NCBI RefSeq assembly: GCF_021155775.2
Contig: NC_060232.1
Location: forward strand, 25,985,922-26,049,921
Direction of reading: 5' to 3'
Source: Neodiprion pinetum
Lineage: Eukaryota; Arthropoda; Insecta; Hymenoptera; Diprionidae
DNA: 64,000 bases
Shown here: in pieces, positions 53,041 to 64,000 of the stretch
Layout: every line of letters begins with the position of its first letter
Numbering within the stretch: position 1 is the stretch's first letter
Notes under the pieces: model-generated
The model's database searches: none
Told to the model about the DNA's origin: nothing
Seen by the model: the letters and a program-made list of their open reading frames with translations, nothing else
Position numbers and translations under genes: made by a program

Positions 53041-54068
53041 TATATATACCTGCGTAGAAAACTTGTGAGCATTCGGTGAACGGAGAGTATTGGTACAAGA
53101 TTCTCGAATAACGTGCGTGCTTCACTCAAGCTTACGTAGAGGCGTAAATAACCGGTGAGCTTTATTTTCGAGCGAGCTTGCAAAGAATTTTAGTTGAAAC
53201 ATACAGCATTCCGTCGTCGAGGTCGTGGTGAGCTTTTTAGCTTTTACTTTCTATCCCATCCATCCGACGCAGCCCACTCAACTTTGCGCCGTTTACGATT
53301 TTCGGTTGTTTTCGTTAGTTTTAATTTAGTCACCCTACTCGTTCGCCGCTCGTTCCCTCTGCACCCCAAGAGGTGGGTGTAGTGTTAATAACGTTATTAG
53401 TGGTACGAACCTCGGAGCACGTTTGAGCTCATGTGCGACCATAACGCGCGTATGTTGGCTGGTCATTTAGTTAATGGCCTCTTTATGCCGGGATTAGATC
53501 GATGACAGGGCTGCGGTGAACGAGGCTTACGTAAAACATAAAACATAAAACGAAATATCGTGGCTCCGAGCCAAGGAATTAAAACCCGCGCTTCGAACGC
53601 CTGCCCTCCTTTTTATATTACATTACGTACACCGATTCGAATCGTATCGTAATCGTTCGAATTTCATGACAAATAATCATCTCCGTAAACTTTTGTAAGA
53701 TTTAGAAAAATTGGCGATTGGAGGCAGGTATATGTAATTAACGTGCTAAAAATTCAACAGACTTACTTGAATGTGACGAAAATTTTCATTATTTCAGATA
53801 AATGAAACTGAAAAATTTATCTACGAAAGAATGCATTGGTAGAAATTAGAAACGTCGTAATTACCAGTAAACCATTTATGTATGCCAGATAATATTTTCA
53901 TCGTAGGTTAATGAACCGCAACTCGAATTCAGTTGACTCTGGTACTTTATTTTCCGGGATTTTTAACCCAACCGGTATATAACACAGGGAATAATGAGGT
54001 GCAATTTTGGAAAATAAAAAATAATACGTGGAATTTTCGTTAATTCATTGCCAAAGGCTGGTCACTTT

Positions 54069-54089
54069 ATATATATATATATATATATA
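54069..54089. repeat. (TA)n microsatellite
   Basis: About ten TA units. Confidence 0.9.
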
Positions 54090-54415
54090 CAACATTTCGC
54101 CGAATCTTGACGTGAAGTTTCGCTAATCAACTGAGATTGCACGCGTTCAACTCAGTCCAGTTTCTCGGATGCAGAATAAGTCGCATCGTGCGAGATAAAA
54201 AAGCAAGTGTAAAATGAAAAAAAATACGATGCAGCAGGTACACGCGCGTGTCAGCGTGCGTATTGAAACCACGCATCTGATTGGCATCGGTCGTTGTTAC
54301 CATTATCCCGATCGTTGTACACCTCTGGCTACTTCTCGTTTCCTCCTCCTCCCGATTATCCTCCGTCTTCTCCTTTGTCGCATTCCCGGTTTCGGTCTCT
54401 CGTTGCTGCACGGCA

Positions 54416-54441
54416 AGACACGACACGACACGACACGGCAC
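54416..54441. repeat. (GACAC)n short tandem repeat
   Basis: About five pentamer units, the last ones degenerate. Confidence 0.85.
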
Positions 54442-56396
54442 AGCGCCGCCTCTTTACCGCAGCTAATTGCATCGCGGACTGGTATCAAATTTTTCAAGAG
54501 CGTAAGTAGCCTCGTCAGATAATGCGCCATTTTAAGATCAAAGGTTTCGGAACCGATGCGAACCGCCGGTTGATCCTCGGCCCAGCTAGGCGTCCGGGCG
54601 ACCAAATTATACCTACTAATGGGCGTCGCGACTCTCGGTACAATCCCCGTGCATTTCCATGCGGAAGATCCGGTAGAAACTTACGGTAGAACGAAGAGAG
54701 AAGAAGAAGGGTAGAGGTAAGGAGTAAAAAGCTACGGATAGTCGTTCAACGAGTCACCAGAATCGCGCTAATCTGATTGGCGCTTTCTTTTGAATGTGGA
54801 ACTTTTGCTGCAGCAAGGCCATTTCGATTGTACTCTACTTTTATTCTTATTTTGTTTTGGACACTTTCTATACGGGGTAAATAGTCCTCCTTACCTTTAC
54901 CCTTGGATGGGTAAAGAGGAAAAAGGACATCGCCTGGAACCGATCAGTTCCTCGTTTTATACGGGGGGTTGAAGAATGGAGGAAAACGAGTTGGCCTCAA
55001 CGGCTTTGGCGACAATCACTTTGGGCGTAGTTGTGTAGGTGCCGCGGACCGTTTGTACGTATGTTATTTAATGCAGCGGGGTGACAGGAGCAGAACCGTA
55101 AAGTTATAAGAACTTAACCGGCGATAAAGGATCGTCGAGATCGGTGGTGATCGCTTTTTTTGTCGCCGCGTCACGGACCGGAAATGTAAACGAAATCGCA
55201 ATTTCATTTAACTAATGCCTGTTGGTACAGCTGGCTTTTTACCCCCCGGGATCACCGTGCGAGGGACCGCGGACGGATTACGATTAAACACCATCCGACC
55301 CGTAGAGGGTGATTCAGGTATGGCGAAAAGTTGCGGAAGGATCATTCTAAATCGAAGTCTGAGCACAGTTAATTCGAGATGAAACAGCTTCGCTGTAAAG
55401 TTCCGGTTCTCTTTGCAATATACCAGATTCGATCTGCTATAAATCGTTTGAAAACCTTACTGAGAAAACTAATCTTACCAATCGTTCTAAGCAGATAATT
55501 CTGAATGCTGAATTATTATGCACAATTAGGCAATAAAACCGAGCATCGATTTTACACGTAGAACTAATTTCAATATTAGTGCAAGGTATTTAAACACCGT
55601 TCTAACGCCCAGATACATCGGCCAATTTGTGGATAGATTAATACGTCTGCATTGGACGCGGTTTTTTTTCACGATCCGATCCCACGTTTATATGTGTGTT
55701 ATTCATAATGCTCTCGGTCTAATTGCTGTTCCGAAAAGTATGAATCCCAGGCGAAAGATATCCACGATACACAAGGCTGGTGCCGCGTACAGTTGTTATA
55801 ATAGATTTCCCCGTGCACGAGGCGGTTTCTTGCAGAATAATTTGACACGACTGATCGTATATATGAATACGCTTGTTATTAATACGCGGGAACCTCGCGG
55901 CGACAAGTATCAATTATGTCGTTTGTAACTTCAAGCCTTCATAGTTGGTCGGTCGGTCAATAAATGTACGGAACACTCGTTGTATGTTCACATTTCATTC
56001 CCGTCCATGGTATTCGTGCATGCCGCGTATTCCGCCGGGTCTTTCCACCATTCCGACATACTTTTTCTACTTTTTCTACTTTTTCCTAGTTCTACAGTCT
56101 GTCTCCGTCTGTGTATAGCTGTCGGAGTTATCGATAGTTGAAGCACATTGAACAAGGCGTCAACGTAACGTGCTTGCAATAAAGCTTGTTAAAACACCGT
56201 GTGTGCAATAATCGCTTGTCCGTATAAATTGAACAAATAGAAAGATGATTGAAAAGAATTAGAGATCAGTTTCTCTCGGCTGAACTCAACAGTGGCAACC
56301 ACCGAGTTGTGAAGAAATCGCTCGATAGGTACAAGGATGTACCTTTAACATATGGGTACGAAAGTGTGTCGGGATCGGTGGAAGACCTGCGATTAC

Positions 56397-56399
<3 letters not shown>

Positions 56400-56435
<36 letters not shown>
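56400..56435. repeat. (TA)n microsatellite
   Basis: About 18 TA units; the Tyr-Ile frames across it are artefacts of the repeat. Confidence 0.95.
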
Positions 56436-56437
<2 letters not shown>

Positions 56438-58875
56438 GTATAGGTGCATAAGGTACCGGTCAATCAGATTCGACACAGAGTTTAAAACTTTCTTTGTTGA
56501 TAGGCAGTAATTGAATTGGCTTCATGTATAAGACGTTTCGAAATCCCCCTCGGTAGTTTTCCCCATAGTCACTGTGTAGGATCGTTGCTGCGGCTAATTT
56601 TGCCGCTTCTGTGGATCGGGGGAACTGGGAAGGTATCAACGGCGTTAAACGGCCGTTAAAGCAAATCGAAACGATACAGACGATCCGAGAAAAGGGATAT
56701 AATCGAGTACAATCGAACAGGAAATTAAAAACCCGAGCGCCGATCGACTTCGTCCTCTTTTTTTTCCGTTTCTCCTTCTCATGCTCTTTCTTCTTCGACG
56801 TCGAACGCCGAACTCCTAGGTCTCAATGGTTCCCTAGATTTTTTCGGCCATACCCCAACCGGCCAATCGAAGTTGAGCCGGTCTTTTCCTCCCATTCTTA
56901 TATTTTCTCCCCCTTCACGGATCTTGGGACACTTCTAAGACCCTGCGCCACGCTCTTGACAACATAATCATTTAGTCAAGATCAACGATGCAGTTCAATG
57001 ATCATATCGGTTCCCGTACGAACGCGACAAAATTCCACAGAGTTCACGTAACGCGGAAAGAAACTGCTGCGACATTTAGTCACGATCAAATTACCACACT
57101 TTCACGCTTCGATATTGGTTTTAGAACCTTTCGTTCGCTCGCTACGTTTCGAAACGACGAAAGATTCGTGCGCATATATATATGTATACCTGAACCCAAC
57201 GCGATTTGAGAAAAATAAATTCTGCTCGTAATGAAGAAACAATAAATGTGGCTACTGTTAGATATAATCGTGTAATTGTACGGTTGCGAACGCGGCCTTT
57301 ATATCATTATTAGAATCTTATAACAAACCGTTAACAGCTCGAGAAACGAGTGATTTCGTTGTAAATAAGAAATTTACCGTTCTTTGCGGAAGAGTTAGTT
57401 CCTGACGATAATAACGTTCTTCGAACCTCTTTCATATACGCGATGTGAATTTCACGGATAGAGTTATTACACGCTCCAGTGGCGCAGAGTACGATACTTG
57501 ACATTTGACAGCAAATTATCGCGGTAAGGTGCCCCATGCAACCCTTGTAGGTACCCACCTTCAACCCGATGCACGATGCACGAAGCTTATAAGCCCCGGT
57601 CTCAGCTGTCTCCGTGTTTTAATTTTGGGAACATGAAGACAAATGCCCGACGATGAGAGATGTAATTGCTCCAAGAACGCGCGCGAGCCGCCCGCACGAG
57701 GAGAGGAGACCGGTTTCAGTATTATTTAGGAACACCCGTAACACGCACACACTGAAATATATTCGTACACGTCGAGACGCGGCGCGAGCGTTCCGGACTG
57801 GCTGCTGTTTCGTTCGAAAAACTAAAAATTCTCAAGACCAGATTTAAACCTCTCAATTAACAGCTTCGCCTATTATACAATATACAACGCGTGAGCGTAT
57901 GGAGTGAAATTCTGCCGCTTAACGCGTTTCAATCAAGGCGACCACATAACTGGTATTAGTTAAATTTAATGAATTGCAAAAACAAAGTTTATATAGACTC
58001 AACACGGTCATGGTAGAATTATTTTCTGTTAAACTCAATTTTTTCAATCACGACGAATCAGATAGATCCATTCTTCTTGACTTTTTTTGGTCGATCCAAA
58101 CAAAGATGCAACGTGCTTCGTACAGGAGGAAAATTATTCCATCTACAGAAACCGATCTATTTCTTTACACATGATCGTTAATTTGCTCCTAAAGTAACTA
58201 TAATTGTAAGCATACACGTTACGTCCGCTAACTGCTGACAAGAGCTTGCAAATTGTCGATGGTAATTTTTTAAATTCTGTTTACGCATATCTCGAGCCAC
58301 TTATGACGAGGTATAATACTAAAAGCACATCAATCAGAGTAGAAGAACAGAATCACCCTGCCAAAAGATGGTTCTATTTAGAAGTAAATAAAACGTAAAA
58401 ACCTGCATTCAAAGGTGACAGGTGCAGTGGACGGAATCGATTCGAGAGTATCAATTTTCTGGGTCGACTGTTTCGTGTAATTAATACGTCACCATGGACA
58501 GACATTTCATGCAGACACGGACACCGTTAACGTAAGCCGAGGCTCCGGCACGGGGCACGATTCCGTCCAACGTCGATGTGTGCGTGTAGGAAACGGTGTA
58601 AGGCACCCCATGTGTGAGACACGAGGCCGTCGCACCCCTGAGGCCCCATAAAATTAGGGAGAACGCCGTGGTGCTACGGGCTCTATCATTTTGTGGGACC
58701 GGTGCGCGCACCTATTTGTTATTTATTTTCTGTCACGTGACGCGAAGCGTTTCCCGAAAATTGTTACTGGTTCGCTGGGCAAGAAGCCTCGATGACTACG
58801 AAACACCCAGTGCTTCGAGCAACCTGAACAAATTAATTTCACCGAATCGAATCGGACCGATTCTAGCTACACGTG

Positions 58876-58925
58876 TATATATATGTATATGTATATATAT
58901 GTATGTATATACAACCATACATATG
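58876..58925. repeat. TATG/TATA-rich simple repeat
   Basis: Alternating TATA and TATG words run for about 50 bases. Confidence 0.8.
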
Positions 58926-59931
58926 CATATAGACGTATGTTTTGTTCTTTTCTCGATTTGTTACACATACAGACAACGTCCGTGTCTGTGTGCCAAACTT
59001 TACACCGCAACTTTGTACTGTTACATGTCGGTTCTGTAGGGCGACCAAGGCGGGGGAGGAAGCACAGGATGTGGGCTGAAAATTATTTCTACGTGTGTCA
59101 TTAGCAACGTAACAAAACCCACCCACTCATCCCCACCACGGCACTTTACTCTTTCTCTTTCCCATTCCCCGCCCCCGTGTCTCAATCTTCCTCATTTCAC
59201 TTCCCTGTCATTCCATCCTTCTCCCTCTTGATTCCCACGCCGTTGTAACGCCGTTGTCTTCATCCTTCGATTAGCTAGCCTTAGGTAATTAGTCCCTCAA
59301 AGTACGAAAGATTAATTACTCCGTGTCCGCTCCCGAATTGTTGTTACGGACTGAAGATGGCTGTTGGTAACTATGTATTTGCCTGTTGGACAACAGAAAT
59401 TGTGTTCATTTATTACCGTTGTAAATATCAGATTACAGGCATGTACGTGACAGTAATTTAGAGTATCGTTGGAGAATGGATTTTTTATTTGAAAAATGGT
59501 CTTGGGTGTTGAATTGTTTATCTGAAAATTTCGTAATTGATTGTTCGTTTCAATGTTGAACAGAAATACTTAACGCGATGCTTGCAGTTGTATATTTTAT
59601 AGAGGTCTCTAGCCAAGTAGTCGATATTCTTTAATCGAGATAATGAATTCAATTAATGGGCTGGAGAAACAATGTACGTATTACTAAAAAACGGTGATGA
59701 ATATCTCGAAAAAATTGCAGCTAATGTAACGAGTAGGTATCATCAAATCACTGTGAGAATTTCAAACAATTCAAGGAACTCGTCTCGAAGTTACGAAACT
59801 TTCAGAATACTGCGCGTGTAATTTTTATGGAGGAGCTCAGAGTTGACTCTTTTCTCAAACGAACTCCCTAAAATTCATGAAATTTCAAAATCATATTGTT
59901 ATTCGTCGAAACAAGTAAGCGAGAGTTTTTG

Positions 59932-60388
59932 TTAAGCCTTACCAGCACACCGGGGTCAAAATGACCACGCGGCATCTTCATCTTAAATTCCATGTGAAAA
60001 ACATTCAACGTAATCTGATTTGATCGAAGATAAATGATTATATATCGTAAAAATTGATAATCTAATCGTTTTCCAAAAATTAAACTTCTCAATTCAACTA
60101 CTCGATCAATTTTCAGCCGAAAATATCGAAAATTCAGTCGGTTTTAGGGTTTTTCAGCAGAATGACCAATTTTCCGGTATTTTTTTGTTTTATAAATATT
60201 TTCTTTCGTATTCAAAATTTCATGTCCTAAGGACAACTAATTTGCCCTGAAAGATAATAATAACCGAGTATCCCAGAATTTTTTCAAGTTATTTGAATCG
60301 ACATCTCCGTTTCTACGAAATGATTTTTGTTTTAGGGTCTCCATCGACCCCGGTATGACACCCAGGAAGTGTGAATCGTAAGGGTTGA
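59932..60388. mobile_element. piggyBac-like MITE
   Basis: The left end begins TTAAGCCTTACCAGCACACC and then GGGGTC. The reverse complement of the right end begins TCAACCCTTACGATTCACAC and reaches CCGGGGTCGA after a short insertion. TTAA (59932-59935) and the degenerate TTGA (60385-60388) bound the element. TTAA borders followed by CCCTT and a GGGGTC-A block are typical of piggyBac-related elements as I know them. At 457 bases with no transposase frame it is non-autonomous. Confidence 0.55.
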
Positions 60389-60844
60389 AAGAATTTTGCC
60401 ATCACTTTGAACGATGTTCTAAAACCTCCTTAAACGTTATTCGATAAAATATTTTTCGCATTCCTGCTTCCGCCGGTAGAAATTTCGATCGACGAAGAGT
60501 ACATATAACAGTATAAAAGGAATCGCCGTTAATAAAGCAGAATCGAGACGAATCACATTAAAACCCAAAGTATTTTCACACGGGTTTGAATTAGCCTCCG
60601 GTTTCCCCGAAGCAGCAGTTCCCTGCACGGTGGGCCCAGCTCCTCATGCAGATGGACGCACGTACACGCGAGTCTTTCCAATGGAATGGAGATTCCCCTT
60701 TTGCCACCGTGCAGTATTTTCTCTTCATTTATTTTCTCCTCTTTTTCCGGGGCAGACTGCAGCCGCTTAAGCCGAAGCGGTATCATGGGCCGTTTGCAAC
60801 GTCCCTGTGATCCTATTAGCCCCGATTTGCTTGCCGAGAAGAGC

Positions 60845-60877
60845 CACCACCACCACCACCACCATCACCATCACCAC
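60845..60877 (+). repeat. CAC/CAT trinucleotide repeat (poly-His coding in one frame)
   Basis: Eleven CAC/CAT codons in a row sit in a 92-codon + frame. His runs occur in homeobox genes of this type, but the frame has no other conserved feature and no obvious splice signals, so I list it as a repeat. Confidence 0.7.
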
Positions 60878-61234
60878 GGAGGATATCTCCAGCCTCTCAG
60901 CTATCTCCGTTTCCCTCTAATTCTCTGTCTCCGCAAGTCTCTCGGCGTTTCTTGCGTCACTTAAGCGTCTATTTCCGACGCCCCGGCGTCCCTTGCTATT
61001 CGCCTTCAATAATAATCTTAAGGGGGTCCTCGCCTCTCCTCCTCTTGCACGTGCCTGTAATTATTGTAATCATGAGAAAAATGCTTGAGGGAAATTTGAA
61101 CGGGGTGTGCAGAGCTGCTGTTTGCAGTTCATTCGTACCTGGAAGGTTCGACATTAACAAAGAAGAGCAGAAAAGGAAGGACGAGAAGGTTTCGCCGTTG
61201 ATCTTTGCTCCCCTTCTCCCTCAACGAATCCGAC

Positions 61235-61259
61235 ACTCTCTCTCTCTCTCTCTCTCTCT
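61235..61259. repeat. (CT)n microsatellite
   Basis: About twelve CT units. Confidence 0.9.
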
Positions 61260-64000
61260 GCGCAAACTTCCTGACTGGAATTTCAACTTCCAGGAACATC
61301 TTCGGCGCTCGAAAACCTCGAAGATCGACGCGAGAGCAAAGCTCTGCGTATCCCGAGGGAATCGCGTCCCGCAATCCCCTGCGTAATTTACCCGCAACCG
61401 AAAATTCCGTACCTACAGGGAAACACGACCGACGGTTGTGAGCTTCTAATTGCAGAAGTGACGACGAGCTGACTAATGACCGGGAGACGACGTCCCGTCA
61501 GTCGTCGCGACGCTCCAGGCGTCCCTGCGGGCTGCGGTTTGGGACGCGGTTCCTGCGGCGGACGAGGTGCGGACGAGCCGAGACGCCCGCGCATCCTGTT
61601 CTCGTAAACGGGAATTGATATGTTCTCGGACCAGCCGACGAGGCGATTTCTTTCACTCTGGGAATTCTCTGGCTGCAGTCAATTTTTTGCCAATAGCATC
61701 GTTCGCCCTTCCGCGACTGATCCCTGTGCGGACGTTTATTCATCGCGGTTCCGCACGTGGCTGGGCACCCGATACTCAGCTGTCCTGGACCAGGACCCCA
61801 TATTCGTCCTTTCGGCTTCTCGACGGGGACCACGGTTCACCAGACCGCAGACAAATTTTAGGATCGTAAATTAGTTTAGCCGCTGCGGCAAAAATTGATG
61901 CTAAAAATAGATACTTACGCCGCTTATAGGTGCGTAGAAATCGGAACGTTACTTCCAACGACCCGACGTGTCTTACACACTGTATCGCAGGCGTCTTCGG
62001 GTAAAAAGCTATTGTCCCTCTCCCGTGGATCCGATAACGACTCTCGTTGTTGGACGTTCCGATTATTCACGCGGACCGTCGGATCAACTCGGAACGTACG
62101 TGCTTCGATTCCCGAGTTTTACTCGAGCTGCGAGTTCCAACCGGGTTTCGGGACCCCCGGCTCTGGATTTAATCGGTCTATTTACCTCGAGCCAAGGTTC
62201 GTTCAGCTTTGTTACGAAAATCTGCTGGGAAGATTCCAAAGGTCAACCGACCCCGAAGAGAAGAATTCAGTCCTACGGTGTATTTCGGATATTGCATCCT
62301 TACTTGAAATTAATTCCTCGCAAGCTGCTTGAATTTATTCATTGAAACCGGCAGTTTCTCAAAAACAAACGTACATACGTATATAGTTAATTTTAATCGT
62401 CGATCGGAATTCGTAGGCGTACCAAAAAGCGTTATTCGTAAAGACTTGCTGCAGACTCAATCTGCCCAATTTGCCATCTTACAAGTGACAGGTTTTAGTT
62501 TTTTCTTTTTACATCTTGATAGCGTATGTTAACTGATCGAGTCGCGTCGCGATTAAGTCGTCCAATAGTCAACGAAGCGCGAATCCATTCGCACTCGACG
62601 ATTCGAAGAATTCTCGGTGGTGTTTCGAACTAAAAATCGACGTCGAGTGCGGAGCACGCGTATCGATTAATCCATTCACGAGCCGTGTTGGTATTCACGC
62701 AATCGTCAACACTGACATGCGAAAATGGACGAACTGAGCTTTCCCTCGACGCGAAGCGGATGGATAGGCAGCGATTTTCGACCGAGTTCCTCGCATCACG
62801 CAGACGTCTTGATCGAAGGTGTCGGACCACCCATGTGACCCGGGCATGTGACGATGAAAATAGCGGAGTCTCGAAAGAGGGAAGAATCGTAAGAAGGTCC
62901 CGCGTTGCCCGAATCTTGGTTGCAGCCGGTTAACACCTTTCCCCGGTTAGTTGGCACGAGCGCCAGGTGGCACATTAGAGGCGCCGCAGGAAACCCTAAT
63001 GAAGACAAATCTCACAGAAAATGGCGGCCGAATCTATTTCCTGTCCGTAGGTACTGCCGAATTAATTTGACAGCCGTTTTTTGTCTCTGTCGATCCTCGA
63101 TAAGATCGTGGAAGGAGAAATTTCACTCGTACAAAAACACGTAATACGCCGCTGGAATAATATCGCACTGTTTTGACCTATTATGTTAATAAACCCGGCA
63201 CGGCCGCAGGCTTGCTTAATTGATAATTCTGACAGACCAGTGACAGAAACGAATAAATAACCCGAGGCGCAGTAACGCGGGTGTAAAAAAAACCATACGA
63301 CAAGACGAAGAAAAAGTCGCCTATAGGCTTTTTGAACGAGAAACAAACGAGCGTCGCACCGTTTTACGTCGCTCTTGTTTAGTCGTTTCGTCTATTTTCT
63401 TTTCCACTTTTTGTGCTTTCAATCTTCCCAAGACTTTTCCTCCGCCTTTGTTCGAACCCATCTCCGAAATGCATAAAACGCGGCTTACGACTCTCTTCGA
63501 TCTTCGTTCTTCGCTTCGCTGTACGTTTTTTCGATTCTGTTACGCGTGTATACTTCTGGTATTCTGGTCACGAACTTTGACCGAAGAGAGAACGAAACAC
63601 TGGAAAACAAAAATATAGACACACTCGGCCAATGGCAATGTCTTCTAGTCATTACAATGCAAACGTATGAATAATTCAAGTTACGATCTTGATTGCATTT
63701 ATAATTCATCTGAAATTCCAATTATTCAAACTTTTTCTCATTCTACCATATCGATGGATCTGTGAATAACTCGCGATAAAATTTTCTTACATTGATCGTG
63801 AGATAACGATGAATGTTCAAAAATGTTGTCCCTGTAGCGTGTGTTGTTCCGTACGATTTTTTCTGCAATTATGAAAAAAGTGTTTGCCGTTTTTTCTTCC
63901 TACGTAAGCGGACAACTGTTATGTATAATTTTCGAACGAAGTAAAAATCACCGCAACATCACAAGGACTTTAGTGGGAGGAAAACAATTGCCTGTATCCC

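Larger units (their letters stand above)
53041..59931. other. non-coding intron DNA, no gene seen
   Basis: It holds TA tracts at 54069-54089 and 56400-56435, a GACAC minisatellite at 54416-54441, and a TATG-rich block near 58876-58925. Frames of up to 141 codons are without domain character. Confidence 0.5.
32871..64000 (+). other. probable long first intron of the ladybird-like gene
   Basis: After the exon-1 donor no reading frame resembles a homeodomain. I looked for helix-3 WFQNRR-type codons after TGG-TTY and found none on the + strand. The region contains simple repeats, several inverted-repeat elements and CpG-rich patches. It is either intron sequence of more than 31 kb, or the downstream exon is missing from this locus. 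Intron length cannot be set from this window. Confidence 0.45.
60389..64000. other. non-coding intron DNA with CpG-rich patch, no gene seen
   Basis: A CAC/CAT repeat (60845-60877) and a CT tract (61235-61259) open frames around them. A CpG-rich patch near 61450-62330 carries overlapping frames of 100-145 codons on both strands, all Arg/Ser-rich and without a homeodomain or other domain. Confidence 0.45.

Noticed and set aside
60686..60964. 92-codon frame with eleven consecutive His
   Set aside because: The His run is a CAC/CAT repeat; the rest has no conserved motif and no homeodomain.
61895..62345. Two overlapping + frames of 145 and 125 codons
   Set aside because: They overlap in different phases in CpG-rich DNA, so at most one could be real, and neither resembles a known protein.

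Overview
The window looks like an insect genome segment. The evidence is AT-rich DNA full of simple repeats and CpG dinucleotides, no operons, long non-coding stretches, and one large spliced-type exon with insect-style low-complexity protein. The CpG richness and the mix of short inverted-repeat elements would fit a hymenopteran (sawfly or wasp), but that placement is inference only.

Only one coding exon can be supported in 64 kb: the + strand reading frame at 31886-32872. It encodes the N-terminal half of a ladybird/Lbx-type homeobox transcription factor. It has an acidic N-terminus, an Engrailed-homology-1 (Groucho-binding) motif FSILDIL, His- and Ser-rich stretches, and a C-terminal SPLDALFQMTSKTF block that resembles the conserved Lbx block just before the homeodomain. 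The exon ends at a good splice donor, CAAG|GTGATT. No homeodomain was found in the remaining 31 kb, so the rest of the window is probably a very long first intron. The first 31.5 kb is then the upstream flank, probably regulatory. Three Inr-like TCAGT sites lie 145-315 bases upstream of the start codon.

The non-coding DNA is not featureless. It carries several non-autonomous transposon-like inverted-repeat elements of different ages and families. The most striking is an almost perfect foldback at 15136-15940, with two 385-bp arms, two mismatches and a 35-base spacer. Two older, diverged long-inverted-repeat elements lie at 45744-46384 and 52413-53040. A piggyBac-like MITE bounded by TTAA/TTGA lies at 59932-60388. 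Smaller MITE-like elements lie at 11501-11676, 14649-14781, 27267-27677 and 49287-49494.

The intron also holds a cluster of long CT/GA tracts (36.5-40 kb). In insects such tracts bind GAGA factor and can mark Polycomb or promoter elements. A CAG/CAC tract framed by splice-like signals lies about 950 bases after the exon. At the left edge a CCAAT box, a perfect CRE and a nearby splice donor suggest a possible separate promoter. Most other open frames are short, Arg/Ser-rich or homopolymeric, and I judge them to be chance frames in CpG-rich or microsatellite DNA.
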